From assembly GCA_965276765.1 (NCBI GenBank), contig OZ255627.1, positions 2,604,001 through 2,668,000 of the forward strand: 64,000 bases of DNA. The letters are read 5' to 3'. A program made the position numbers and the translations under genes. The stretch comes from G965276765 sp965276765. GTDB lineage: Bacteria; Actinomycetota; Acidimicrobiia; Acidimicrobiales; Palsa-688. Below, piece after piece: positions 36,869 through 45,370 of the stretch (its first letter is position 1; each line of letters opens with the position of its first letter). The notes below the pieces were generated by a model. It was given only the letters and a program-made list of their open reading frames with translations, was not told the origin of the DNA and ran no database searches.

Positions 36869-38396
36869 TGTTCGCAGCTACCGCTTCCACCCCCTCGAGC
36901 GACGCGGGCTGCTTCTCGGGCTGCAGGCCGGGCAGCTCGGCACCATCGGCACCGGAATCCTCGGAGCCGTGGTCGTGTTACGGGTGGCGCCCGGTGGCTT
37001 GGGCCTGCTCCTTGCCGTCGCCGTCATCGCCGGCACCGGTGCCATGGCCTGCTGGCCGGTCGCCGGCCGACCCTTCATCGCCTGGTGGCCCCTGGCCGTG
37101 AGCTGGTTCGTGATCCGGCGCGGGCAGGTGGCGCTCTGGGCGCCCGGCGCCGGCGCGGCACCGGCGCCCGAGTCGGCGTCGGGCCGATTCGGTACCGCGC
37201 CGGAGGAGCGTCGGAACGGCCCTGGACCCAAAGGAAGGAGGGCAGGGACTGCGACGAAGGCGAGCGACACCGGTCCGCCGGGAGTGGTCGTCCTGGCCGC
37301 GCCGGCGGCGCCGGGTGAGGAGCCGATCGGGGTCGTGCACGACCGCAGAGCGGGTACCTGGTCTGCGGTCATGAGCGTGAGTAGCCGACCGTTCACCCTC
37401 CTCGACGCCGAGGAAAAGGAGCGGAGGCTTTCGGGGTGGGGCGCGATCCTGGCCGCCTCGGCCCGGGCCGGGAGCCCCATCCATCGCATCCAGTGGATCG
37501 AGCGCACGACCGCCGGGGATGAGGACTCGTTGGTCGAGTATCTGGACCGGGCCCCGACGCCGCCCGCCCACGGGCCCATTGCCCGCGCCCATCGCAGCTA
37601 CCGGGAGGTGATCGCCGGCGCTGGACCTGTGAGCCGGCGCCACGAGGTGCTGGTCGTTTTGTCGGTCGATCCCCGCCGGGTCGGCCGGGCGCTGCGGTCG
37701 TTCGGCGGACGAGGGACCCCTGCCGTCTGCTCCCTGCTCCGCAGGGAGCTCCGGCTTCTTCAAGGCCAGCTCCGTACGGCCGACCTGCGCCCGGGACCGC
37801 CACTCGATGTGGAGTCACTCGTCGCCGCGCTGCGCGCCGGTTCCGAGCCAAAGACTCGGCGGGCCCGGGGGCCAAGAGGCCCGAGCGCGGCGTGGCCGAT
37901 GGCGATGGAGGAGCGATGGGCCTCCTTGCACGTCGATGGCAGGTGGCACTGTGGCTACTGGATCTCGGAATGGCCGCGTGTGGATGTCGCCCCGGACTTC
38001 ATCGCACCCCTCCTCCTCGTCGGGGGCGTGCGGGTGGTGTCCGTGACGATGGCTCCCGTTGCGCCCGACCGTGCCAGGCGTGACGTCGAGTCGGCCCGGA
38101 CCGCCAACCTGGCGGACGACGAGCTGCGGCGAAGGGCCGGATTCCTGAACACAGCTCGCCAGCGGCGCGAGTCGGAGGGGGCGCTCCAGCGAGAGTCGGA
38201 GCTGGCCGAAGGCCACGGCGAGTACCGCTTCTGCGCGTACGTCTCGGTGAGCGCGGAAACCGTCGACGGGCTCGAAGGGGCCTGCGCCGCCGTCGAGCAG
38301 GCGGCGCTCCAGTCCCATCTCGAGCTGCGGCGGCTCTACGGTCAACAACGAGAAGCCTTTTGTTGGACCCTTCCGCTCGGGCGGGGCCTGTCGTGA
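36861..38396 (+). CDS. SCO6880-like protein (PrgI-like TM domain plus VirB4 N-terminal-like region)
   Basis: A 511-residue protein. The N-terminus RSYRFHPLERRGLLLGLQ leads into two membrane segments (about 24-41 and 46-65), the PrgI-like part. A linker (about 92-140) precedes a soluble region with TWSAVMSVSSRPFTLLD and WIERT, similar in character to the N-terminal domain of VirB4 ATPases, and a long helical stretch near the C-terminus. There is no Walker motif; the ATPase is the next gene, overlapping by GTGA. Together the two may reconstitute VirB4. Confidence 0.75.
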   Translation: MTDVRSYRFHPLERRGLLLGLQAGQLGTIGTGILGAVVVLRVAPGGLGLLLAVAVIAGTGAMACWPVAGRPFIAWWPLAVSWFVIRRGQVALWAPGAGAAPAPESASGRFGTAPEERRNGPGPKGRRAGTATKASDTGPPGVVVLAAPAAPGEEPIGVVHDRRAGTWSAVMSVSSRPFTLLDAEEKERRLSGWGAILAASARAGSPIHRIQWIERTTAGDEDSLVEYLDRAPTPPAHGPIARAHRSYREVIAGAGPVSRRHEVLVVLSVDPRRVGRALRSFGGRGTPAVCSLLRRELRLLQGQLRTADLRPGPPLDVESLVAALRAGSEPKTRRARGPRGPSAAWPMAMEERWASLHVDGRWHCGYWISEWPRVDVAPDFIAPLLLVGGVRVVSVTMAPVAPDRARRDVESARTANLADDELRRRAGFLNTARQRRESEGALQRESELAEGHGEYRFCAYVSVSAETVDGLEGACAAVEQAALQSHLELRRLYGQQREAFCWTLPLGRGLS

Positions 38397-39679
38397 GCTC
38401 GGCGTCGCCCCCGTCGCCCCACCGTTCCACGACCGCCCACCTGCAGGCTGTGTACCCGTTCGTCGCCGGCACCGGTCTCGGTCACGGCGGCACCTACCTC
38501 GGGCGGGACCTGCACGGCGGGGCGTTTTGCTTCGATCCCTGGGAGCTGTACTCCAGTGGCATTCTCACCAGCCCCAACATTCTGGTGGTCGGCCAGATCG
38601 GGCGCGGTAAGTCGACGTTCGTCAAGACGCTCGTGTGGCGCGAGCTCGTCTTCGGGCGGCGAGCCTGGATCGTCGACCCCAAAGGCGAGTACAGCCCGTT
38701 GGCGGCGGCGTGCGGGACACGCCCCGTACGGGTCAGCCCGGGAGGCTCGGTACGGCTCAACCCGCTCGATCCCGGGCCCGATCGGGCCGGGATCGATCCG
38801 GTACGCGAACGAGGAGAGCTGCTCTGTTCGGTGGTCGGCGCCGGCCTTGGGCGGACTCTTTCGCCGGCCGAGCGCACGTCGGTCGAGCTCGCTACTCGCC
38901 TCGCCTTCAGCCGCTCGACCGCCCCCACCCTGCCGGAGGTCGTCGGGTGCCTGCTCGACCCCGACCCTGAGTTGGCCGCAACGGTGCGTACCGATGTCCG
39001 CGGTCTTGCCGCGGACGGGAGGACCGTGGCCCTCGAGCTGCGCCGCCTGGTCGAAGGCGACCTGGCTGGGATGTTCGATGGCCCGACATCGACCGACATC
39101 GACCTCGACGCGGCGGTGGTGGTCCTCGACCTTTCGTCCCTCTACGACTCACCGGCGCTCGGGATCCTCATGACGTGCGCGACGGCGTGGTTGCAGGCCT
39201 CGCTCGGCCGGCGGGACGGGGCGAAACGCCTCGTCGTCGTCGACGAGGCATGGGCGATCCTCCACGACATGGCGACGGCTCGATGGCTGCAGGCCGGGTT
39301 CAAGCTCTCACGGGCGTTCGGCGTGGCCAACGTCGCCGTCGTGCACCGCCTCTCCGACCTGAGATCGGCCGGCGTCGAGGGCTCGGCCCAGCAACGTCTC
39401 GCCGAGGGGCTCCTTGCCGACTCCGAGACGAGGGTTGTCTTCGGTCAGCCCCCTTCCGAGGTCCGTGCGGCGAAGGCCATGCTCGGCCTGACCGGTACCG
39501 AGGCCGAGCTGATCGCCCGCCTGCCGAGGGCGGTGGCGCTCTGGAAGGTCGGCGACAGGTCGTTTCTCGTCGAGCACACTCTCGGCCCGAGCGAGGCGGA
39601 GCTTGTCGACACCGACGGGGCCATGCGCCTCGACGATGGGCCCGTGGCGTTCGGACGCCCGGGCGATGCGAGCCGATGA
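38393..39679 (+). CDS. VirB4-type conjugation ATPase
   Basis: A 428-residue AAA-type ATPase of the VirB4/TraC family. Walker A is GQIGRGKST at 67-75 and Walker B RLVVVDEAW near 279-287. The region LVWRELVFGRRAWIVDPKGEY is typical of the family. The N-terminal domain usually fused to VirB4 is missing and appears to be encoded by the preceding gene. It would energise pilus or channel assembly. GTG 38393 overlaps the previous stop; a TTG 33 bp upstream is a less likely alternative. Confidence 0.87.
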   Translation: MSSASPPSPHRSTTAHLQAVYPFVAGTGLGHGGTYLGRDLHGGAFCFDPWELYSSGILTSPNILVVGQIGRGKSTFVKTLVWRELVFGRRAWIVDPKGEYSPLAAACGTRPVRVSPGGSVRLNPLDPGPDRAGIDPVRERGELLCSVVGAGLGRTLSPAERTSVELATRLAFSRSTAPTLPEVVGCLLDPDPELAATVRTDVRGLAADGRTVALELRRLVEGDLAGMFDGPTSTDIDLDAAVVVLDLSSLYDSPALGILMTCATAWLQASLGRRDGAKRLVVVDEAWAILHDMATARWLQAGFKLSRAFGVANVAVVHRLSDLRSAGVEGSAQQRLAEGLLADSETRVVFGQPPSEVRAAKAMLGLTGTEAELIARLPRAVALWKVGDRSFLVEHTLGPSEAELVDTDGAMRLDDGPVAFGRPGDASR

Positions 39680-41487
39680 GCGGATCCCACCCTGCGGGCC
39701 GGCCGCAGCCGGGCGGACGCCCGGCGGGGGACTCCGTCGCTGCCGAGCGGTCGGTCGCCGTGGTCGGCGGTATCGCCGTCTTCGGGGCGATCTGGGCTTG
39801 GGCCACCTTGCAGCTCTCCGCCCGCCTGGCCGGGCCCAAGTGGGCCGTTTTACCCCTTGGCCGAGTCCCGGTCGCGCTCATCCGGCTGCCCTCCCATCTC
39901 CGCGACCCGCGAGCGGTGTGGCCGGGACCGGGCCGAAATCCTCTGCCAAGCGACGGCACCCTCACCGCCGTCGCCATCTTTACGGCGCTGCTCTTGGTCG
40001 CCGCCGGCGTCCTCGGCTGTGGCCTGTGGAGGCGGTGTCGCCGCGCCGATCGGGTGATCGGGCGATCGCCGTCCTCAATGCGAAGCACTCCTGCAGCCCG
40101 TCCGCCCCGCCGGTCGCGACGTCCCATCGGGGCTCGGTGGGCGACGCGCCGCGACCTTCGAGCCGTGACCGCACGCGTTGCTCGACCCGGCCATCTGGTC
40201 ATTGGGAAGGTAGGCCGGCACCGGCTGCTCGCGACCGAAGCCCGGCACTCGATCCTTGTCTTCGGACCCACCCAGTCAGGCAAGACGTCTGGCCTCGCCA
40301 TCCCGGCGATCTTGGAATGGAAGGGACCGGTGATGGCCACGTCGGTCAAGGGGGACCTGGCAGCCACGACCATCGGCTGGCGTCGTTCGCTCGGGAACTG
40401 CTGGGTGTTCGACCCTTCGGCCACGTCGGGGATCTCGGCGCCCGGCGGCTGGTCTCCGCTTGCCGAAGCCGGCGACTGGAGGGGCGCCCAGCGGGTGGCC
40501 GGATGGATGGTGGAGGCCACGCCGGCCCGGTCGGGGCTGAGCGAAGGTGACTTCTGGTTCGCGGCGGCAGCCAAGCAGCTCGGGCCACTCCTCCTTGCGG
40601 CTCGATGCGGGGGGATGAGCATGGCCGATGTGGTTCGCTGGACCAACGCCGGCGAGTGGGACGAGCCCTGCGCGCTTCTCGACGGTTCAGGACAGAAGGA
40701 GGCGGCCGGCGCCCTGCTCGCCTGTGAGGCGCGCGACGAGCGGATCCGCAGCTCTGTCAGCACCACGCTAGAGACCGTCCTGGCTCCTTTCGAGGACCCG
40801 ACCGTCGTCTCGTCGATCGCTGGCCGTGACATCGAGCCCGACGTCCTTCTCGGCGGGTCCAACACGCTCTACCTGTGCGGGCCTAGCTACGAGCAGGCCC
40901 GCCTTCAAGGCCTCCTTGCTTCGCTTGTCTCCTCGGTGGTCGCCGCCGCCGTGGAGCGGTCGGCGCTTCGCGGTGGCCCGCTCGATCCGCCCCTGCTGCT
41001 CGTCCTCGACGAGGTGGCCAACATCGCACCGATCCGGGATCTCGATGGTCTGGCGTCGACCGGCGCCGGTCTTGGCATCCAGCTCGTAACGGTCTGTCAG
41101 GACCTGGCCCAGCTGACGGCGCGCTACGGCGCCGACCGCTCGAGAACCATCGCCAACAACCATCGGGCCAAGGTCATGCTCTCCGGCGTCGCCGACCTGG
41201 GGACGCTTGACCTCGTCTCGGGTCTTGCCGGCGAGGCGGCCGTCAGGGAGGAGACCATGACCGCCGATCTGCGCGATGGTCGCAGGACCCGTTCGTCGTC
41301 GGTGTCGTTCCGTCGGCTGGCTCCGGCGGACCAGCTGCGACGGATCCGGCCGGGCGAGGGCGTGGTCATCTATGGGCACCTCCCCGCCACCAGGATCGGG
41401 CTGCGCCCGTGGTACCTGGATCGCGCTCTCCGCCGGCGAGCGGCACGCCGATCGGCTGACCCTGCCTCGGCCCGTCTCGCCGGATGA
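39676..41487 (+). CDS. VirD4/TraG-type coupling protein
   Basis: A 603-residue coupling ATPase that would bring the relaxase-DNA complex to the channel. Two N-terminal membrane segments (about 27-50 and 96-115) precede a Walker A VFGPTQSGKTSG near 195-204, a catalytic domain with MATSVKGDLAATT and YLCGPSYEQARLQG, and Walker B LLLVLDEVANIAP near 440-452, followed by GLGIQLVTVCQDLAQ. ATG 39676 overlaps the VirB4 stop. It is the last gene of the operon; the next gene begins its own transcription unit. Confidence 0.9.
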   Translation: MSGSHPAGRPQPGGRPAGDSVAAERSVAVVGGIAVFGAIWAWATLQLSARLAGPKWAVLPLGRVPVALIRLPSHLRDPRAVWPGPGRNPLPSDGTLTAVAIFTALLLVAAGVLGCGLWRRCRRADRVIGRSPSSMRSTPAARPPRRSRRPIGARWATRRDLRAVTARVARPGHLVIGKVGRHRLLATEARHSILVFGPTQSGKTSGLAIPAILEWKGPVMATSVKGDLAATTIGWRRSLGNCWVFDPSATSGISAPGGWSPLAEAGDWRGAQRVAGWMVEATPARSGLSEGDFWFAAAAKQLGPLLLAARCGGMSMADVVRWTNAGEWDEPCALLDGSGQKEAAGALLACEARDERIRSSVSTTLETVLAPFEDPTVVSSIAGRDIEPDVLLGGSNTLYLCGPSYEQARLQGLLASLVSSVVAAAVERSALRGGPLDPPLLLVLDEVANIAPIRDLDGLASTGAGLGIQLVTVCQDLAQLTARYGADRSRTIANNHRAKVMLSGVADLGTLDLVSGLAGEAAVREETMTADLRDGRRTRSSSVSFRRLAPADQLRRIRPGEGVVIYGHLPATRIGLRPWYLDRALRRRAARRSADPASARLAG

Positions 41488-41586
41488 CCGGACGCCTGCA
41501 CGCGACCTGCACGCGACCATCGCGAAGACCGGCCGTTCCTTTCGTGTCTTCACGGCATGGCGTTCGGTGCCGGCCCGCCGGCCAGG

Positions 41587-41592
41587 TACCCT
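41587..41592 (+). promoter_or_regulatory. -10 hexamer TACCCT for murT-gatD-pncB
   Basis: The hexamer sits in the 170-bp spacer after the coupling-protein gene and would start transcription about 60 nt before murT GTG 41658. It supports independent expression from the conjugation operon. Confidence 0.4.
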
Positions 41593-41657
41593 GCGCCATC
41601 ATCGGTATCGACCCCAACACCCGCACCCGGCCAAGCTCGGGCGGCCCCGACCTCCCC

Positions 41658-43058
41658 GTGCGGACCCGGGTCGCGGCGTCAATCGGTCGAGGGGTCGCGA
41701 CCTCGTCACGTCGTCTCGGACGCGGCGACGGCTCGGTGATCGGGGGTCGGGCCATCCTCGCCATCGACCCTGCCGCCCTTCGCCACCTCGCCGCCGGCCG
41801 TCGCTCCTGCCTCGTCTCCGGCACGAACGGGAAGACGACGACCACCAGCCTCCTCCGTTCGGCCCTTTCGACCCTCGGCCCTGTCGTGACCAACCTCGAG
41901 GGTGCCAACCTCCCGCCCGGCGTCGTGGCCGCCCTCGCCGGAGGTGCACGGGGCGCGACGGCCGCCCTCGAAGTGGACGAGGCCTGGTTGCGACGGGTCG
42001 TGGAGGACACCGACCCCTCCGGCGTGCTCCTCCTCAACCTCAGCCGCGACCAGCTCGATCGCAATAACGAGGTCCGTACGCTGGCCGGGGCCTGGCGCGT
42101 CGCGCTCGACGGCAGGCCGCAGACGGCGGTCGTTGCCAACGCCGACGATCCGCTCGTGGCCTGGGGGGCGGGCACCGCCCCCAAGGTCGTCTGGGTTGGT
42201 GCCGGCCAGCCGTGGACCGCCGACGCAGCCGGTTGCCCGGCGTGCGGGAGTCGGATCGTCTTCGACGATCCGACCGAGCTGCCGGCCGGCGGTGGTCACG
42301 ACCCGGCGGTGTCGACCGCCGGCGGCGGCGCCGATGACCGGGAGGCCGTGGCCGCTGGCGGGGAGGCCGCTGGCGGGGAGGCCACCGGTGCGGAGGCCAC
42401 CGGTGTGGAGACCGCCAGAGAAAGGGACCCCTCACGCCGATATGGATGGGCCTGCTCGTCGTGCGATCTGCGCCGCCCTGCGCTCGACGTCTGGCTCGAA
42501 GGTACCGCCGTGGTCGGACCCGGGAGCAGGACCGTCGTCGACCTGGCGTTGCCCGGCCGGGCCAATAGGGCCAACGCCGCCATGGCTCTCACTGCCGCCA
42601 TCGAGCTCGGGGCCGACGCCGATCGGGCCGCATCGGCCATGGGAGCAACCAACGAGGTCGTCGGCCGATACCGGACCGTCCACGTCCACGGTGTCGCCGG
42701 CCGGATGTTGCTGGCCAAGAACCCGGCCGGATGGCTCGAAGTCCTCGACGTGATCCGACCGGCACCGCAACCGGTCGTGATCGCCATCAACGCGCGGATC
42801 GCCGACGGACGCGACCCGTCGTGGTTGTGGGACGTCCCCTTCGAGCGGTTGGTCGGCCGGCTCGTCGTGGCCACGGGTGAGCGCGGCCTCGACCTCGCCG
42901 TCAGGCTTCACTACGCGGACGTCGACCAGCGCTACGTCGCCGACCCCGTCGAGGCGGTCGAGGTGGCGACCGACGCGGCCCGAAGCGCTGGGCTGCGGGA
43001 GATCGACGTGGTCGCCAACTACACCTCCTTCCAGGCGCTTCGGGCCCGGTTGCCGTGA
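41658..43058 (+). CDS. murT: Lipid II isoglutaminyl synthase, MurT subunit
   Basis: A Mur-ligase-family protein of 466 residues that activates the D-Glu carboxylate of lipid II for amidation by GatD. The ATP loop VSGTNGKTTTT is at about 53-63, followed by SRDQLDRNNEV (Mur ligase central motif). A zinc ribbon is formed by CPAC and CSSC, interrupted by a 50-residue Gly/Ala/Glu-rich insertion with GGEAAGGEATGAEATG. The C-terminal DUF1727 domain ends with the NYTSFQALR segment. GTG 41658 matches the usual MurT N-terminus; the frame is open back to an ATG at 41484 that overlaps the upstream stop. Confidence 0.92.
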   Translation: MRTRVAASIGRGVATSSRRLGRGDGSVIGGRAILAIDPAALRHLAAGRRSCLVSGTNGKTTTTSLLRSALSTLGPVVTNLEGANLPPGVVAALAGGARGATAALEVDEAWLRRVVEDTDPSGVLLLNLSRDQLDRNNEVRTLAGAWRVALDGRPQTAVVANADDPLVAWGAGTAPKVVWVGAGQPWTADAAGCPACGSRIVFDDPTELPAGGGHDPAVSTAGGGADDREAVAAGGEAAGGEATGAEATGVETARERDPSRRYGWACSSCDLRRPALDVWLEGTAVVGPGSRTVVDLALPGRANRANAAMALTAAIELGADADRAASAMGATNEVVGRYRTVHVHGVAGRMLLAKNPAGWLEVLDVIRPAPQPVVIAINARIADGRDPSWLWDVPFERLVGRLVVATGERGLDLAVRLHYADVDQRYVADPVEAVEVATDAARSAGLREIDVVANYTSFQALRARLP

Positions 43059-43945
43059 CCGCAGCGACCACTGGGCCTTCGGCCGTCAGAATCGCCCTGG
43101 TCTACCCCGACCTGCTCGGAACCTACGGCGACTCGGGGAATGCCACGATCCTGGCCCAACGCCTGCGCTGGCGGGGCCATCCAGCCGAAGTGACCACCTT
43201 CCACGCCGGCCAGGCCGTGTCCGACTCCTGCGATCTCTATGTCGTCGGCGGGGGGGAGGACCTGCCCCAGGTGTTGGCGGCACGAGACCTCGGCCGTCCC
43301 GGCCCGCTGCATCGAGCGGTGGATGCCGGAGCGGCGGTGTTCGCCGTCTGCGCCGGCCTGCAGATTCTCGGGAGCAGCTTTGTGGGCCCCGACGGCGTCA
43401 GGGCCGATGGGCTCGGCCTGATCGACTGCCACACCGTCAGGGGTGCGGGGCCACGAGCGGTCGGCGAGCTGGTCGTCGACCCCCATCCCGACAGTGGGCT
43501 GCCGACCCTGACCGGCTACGAGAACCATGGCGGCGTGACGCTCATCGGGCCCGGCCAGCGGCCCGCGGGATGGGTTCGCACCGGCGTCGGCAACGGTGAT
43601 GCCGGTACGCCGCGGTCCGTCGGCGACGCCTGGCGCTCCCCCGACTCCGACCGCAGCACCGACGGCATCTGGTCCGGTCACGTGTGGGGGAGCTACCTCC
43701 ACGGCCCTGCGCTGGCTCGCAACCCGGCCCTCGCCGATCTCCTCCTCGGGTGGGTGGTCGGGCCGCTCGGGTCTCTGGACGACCGCGCGAGCGATGCGCT
43801 CCGCTCCGAGCGGTTGGCGGCGACCTCATCGTCGGTGACGGGCGGCGCCCGCAGTCGCTGGCGTGCCGGGGTGGCGCAGCTCGAGAAGCGGGCCAAGCGG
43901 GTCCGGGCACGTGCGGCGACCGCAGCGGACGGAGGAGTGCGGTGA
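43055..43945 (+). CDS. gatD: Lipid II isoglutaminyl synthase, glutaminase subunit GatD
   Basis: Class I glutamine amidotransferase of 296 residues that supplies ammonia to MurT. Nucleophile Cys99 is in FAVCAGLQILG and the catalytic His216 is in VWGSYLHGP; YENHGGVTLIG is a GatD-specific segment. A 40-residue Arg/Ala-rich C-terminus follows the domain. The GTG overlaps the murT stop (GTGA) and the stop overlaps pncB, so the three genes are one operon. Amidation of lipid II is expected for actinobacterial cell walls. Confidence 0.94.
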   Translation: MTAATTGPSAVRIALVYPDLLGTYGDSGNATILAQRLRWRGHPAEVTTFHAGQAVSDSCDLYVVGGGEDLPQVLAARDLGRPGPLHRAVDAGAAVFAVCAGLQILGSSFVGPDGVRADGLGLIDCHTVRGAGPRAVGELVVDPHPDSGLPTLTGYENHGGVTLIGPGQRPAGWVRTGVGNGDAGTPRSVGDAWRSPDSDRSTDGIWSGHVWGSYLHGPALARNPALADLLLGWVVGPLGSLDDRASDALRSERLAATSSSVTGGARSRWRAGVAQLEKRAKRVRARAATAADGGVR

Positions 43946-45267
43946 CCGACGACCGACCGACCGGTCTGATGACCGACCACTACGAGCTGACAATGCTCGA
44001 CGCTGCGCTCCGGTCTGGAACCGCCGAGCTGCCGGCGACCTTCGAGGTGTTCTCCCGGCGGCTGCCGCCGGGCCGAGGCGTCGGGGTGTTCGTCGGTCTC
44101 GGACGTCTCCTCGATGCCATCGAAAGGTTCCGCTTCGGTCCCGATGAGCTGCGGTGGCTGAGCGAGCTCGCCGTGGTCTCTGAGCCCACCATCGAGTGGC
44201 TGGCCGGGTATCGCTTCGCTGGGAGCATCGACGCGTACGCCGAGGGGGAGTGGTACACCCACGAGTCGCCGGTCCTCACCGTCGAGGGGACCTTCGGCGA
44301 GGCGGTGCTCCTCGAGACCCTCATCCTCTCGATCCTCAACCACGACTCGGCGGTCGGCGCGGCCGCCTCGCTCATTGCGTCCGCCGCCGGCGCTCGGCCG
44401 ATCATCGAGATGGGAAGCCGCCGCACCGATCCCGACGCCGCCATCGCCGCCGCCCGGGCCGCCTATGTCGGTGGCTTCGCCAGCACGTCCAATCTCGAGG
44501 CCGGCCGCCGCTACGACATCCCGACCGCAGGGACGGCCGCTCACGCCTTCATGCTTGTGCACCAATCGGAGCGTGAGGCCTTCGCCGCCCAGGTCGCCGT
44601 GCTTGGTCCTTCTACCACGCTGCTCGTCGACACCTTCGATATCGAGGAAGGCATCAGGACCGCCGTCGAGGTCGCCGGCCGATCGCTTGGAGCCATCCGC
44701 ATCGACTCGGGCGACCCCGTCCCGACCGTTGAGCGGGCGAGGAAGCTTCTCGACGAGCTGGGCGCGGCTTCGACCCGGATCATCGTGACGGGTGACCTCG
44801 ACGACCGGGTGGTCGCCGAGCTCGCCGCCGCCCCTGCGGACGGCTACGGGGTCGGCACCAACGTGGTCACGGGTCTCGGCGTCCCGACGGCCGGTTTTGT
44901 CTACAAGCTGGTCGCCGTCGGCGATGCCCTCGGCGAGCAACACCCCGTGGCCAAGCGGTCCCCCGGAAAGGCGAGTACCGGGGGGAGGAAGTGGGCGTGG
45001 CGGGTTCGCTCCGACGTCGAGGCGGGCGCTGTCGACGAGGACGGTGAGCCGCTCACGGGGGCGGTGTTGAGCGATGTGGTGGCGCTCGCGGATACCGGGC
45101 GGCCGCCCGGGCGTCCGCTGCAGCGGCGGGTCGTCGACGCCGGAGTCGTCGTGGAGCGAGCGGACGTCCAGGCGGCCAGAGCCTGGCACGCCACGGTTCG
45201 CGTCGAGCTCGGCCCGTCCGAGCCACTTCGTCTCGTCCGCCGCTACGACGATCCGCTCGAGCGGTAG
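43942..45267 (+). CDS. pncB: Nicotinate phosphoribosyltransferase
   Basis: NAD-salvage enzyme of 441 residues, converting nicotinate and PRPP to NaMN. Conserved features: the N-terminal LMTDHYELTMLDAALRSG, the segment GSRRTDPDAAI and ARAAYVGGFASTSN, the His in PTAGTAAHAFMLVH (the phosphorylated position in the family) and DTFDIEEGI. GTG 43942 is preceded by GGAGGAG, a strong Shine-Dalgarno motif inside gatD. It closes the murT-gatD operon; its association with these genes recurs in actinobacteria in my recollection. Confidence 0.94.
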   Translation: MTDDRPTGLMTDHYELTMLDAALRSGTAELPATFEVFSRRLPPGRGVGVFVGLGRLLDAIERFRFGPDELRWLSELAVVSEPTIEWLAGYRFAGSIDAYAEGEWYTHESPVLTVEGTFGEAVLLETLILSILNHDSAVGAAASLIASAAGARPIIEMGSRRTDPDAAIAAARAAYVGGFASTSNLEAGRRYDIPTAGTAAHAFMLVHQSEREAFAAQVAVLGPSTTLLVDTFDIEEGIRTAVEVAGRSLGAIRIDSGDPVPTVERARKLLDELGAASTRIIVTGDLDDRVVAELAAAPADGYGVGTNVVTGLGVPTAGFVYKLVAVGDALGEQHPVAKRSPGKASTGGRKWAWRVRSDVEAGAVDEDGEPLTGAVLSDVVALADTGRPPGRPLQRRVVDAGVVVERADVQAARAWHATVRVELGPSEPLRLVRRYDDPLER

Positions 45268-45357
45268 CTCGAACCACCTCGCACGGCCGAGGATCGATTG
45301 GAGCGAATCCTGGCACCGATTCCGGGCCGGTGTGCTGCGGAAACTGGCGAAGGGTCG

Positions 45358-45363
45358 TAACCT
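45358..45363 (+). promoter_or_regulatory. -10 hexamer TAACCT for LolA-like gene
   Basis: TAACCT ends 7 nt before GTG 45371, the same spacing as at lhr and the GNAT gene. Confidence 0.45.
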
Positions 45364-45370
45364 GAACCTC

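Noticed and set aside
41484..41657. MurT extension from ATG 41484
   Set aside because: The added 58 residues have no MurT similarity; the family N-terminus begins at 41658 and a -10-like hexamer lies between. The ATGA overlap at 41484 keeps it as a weak alternative.
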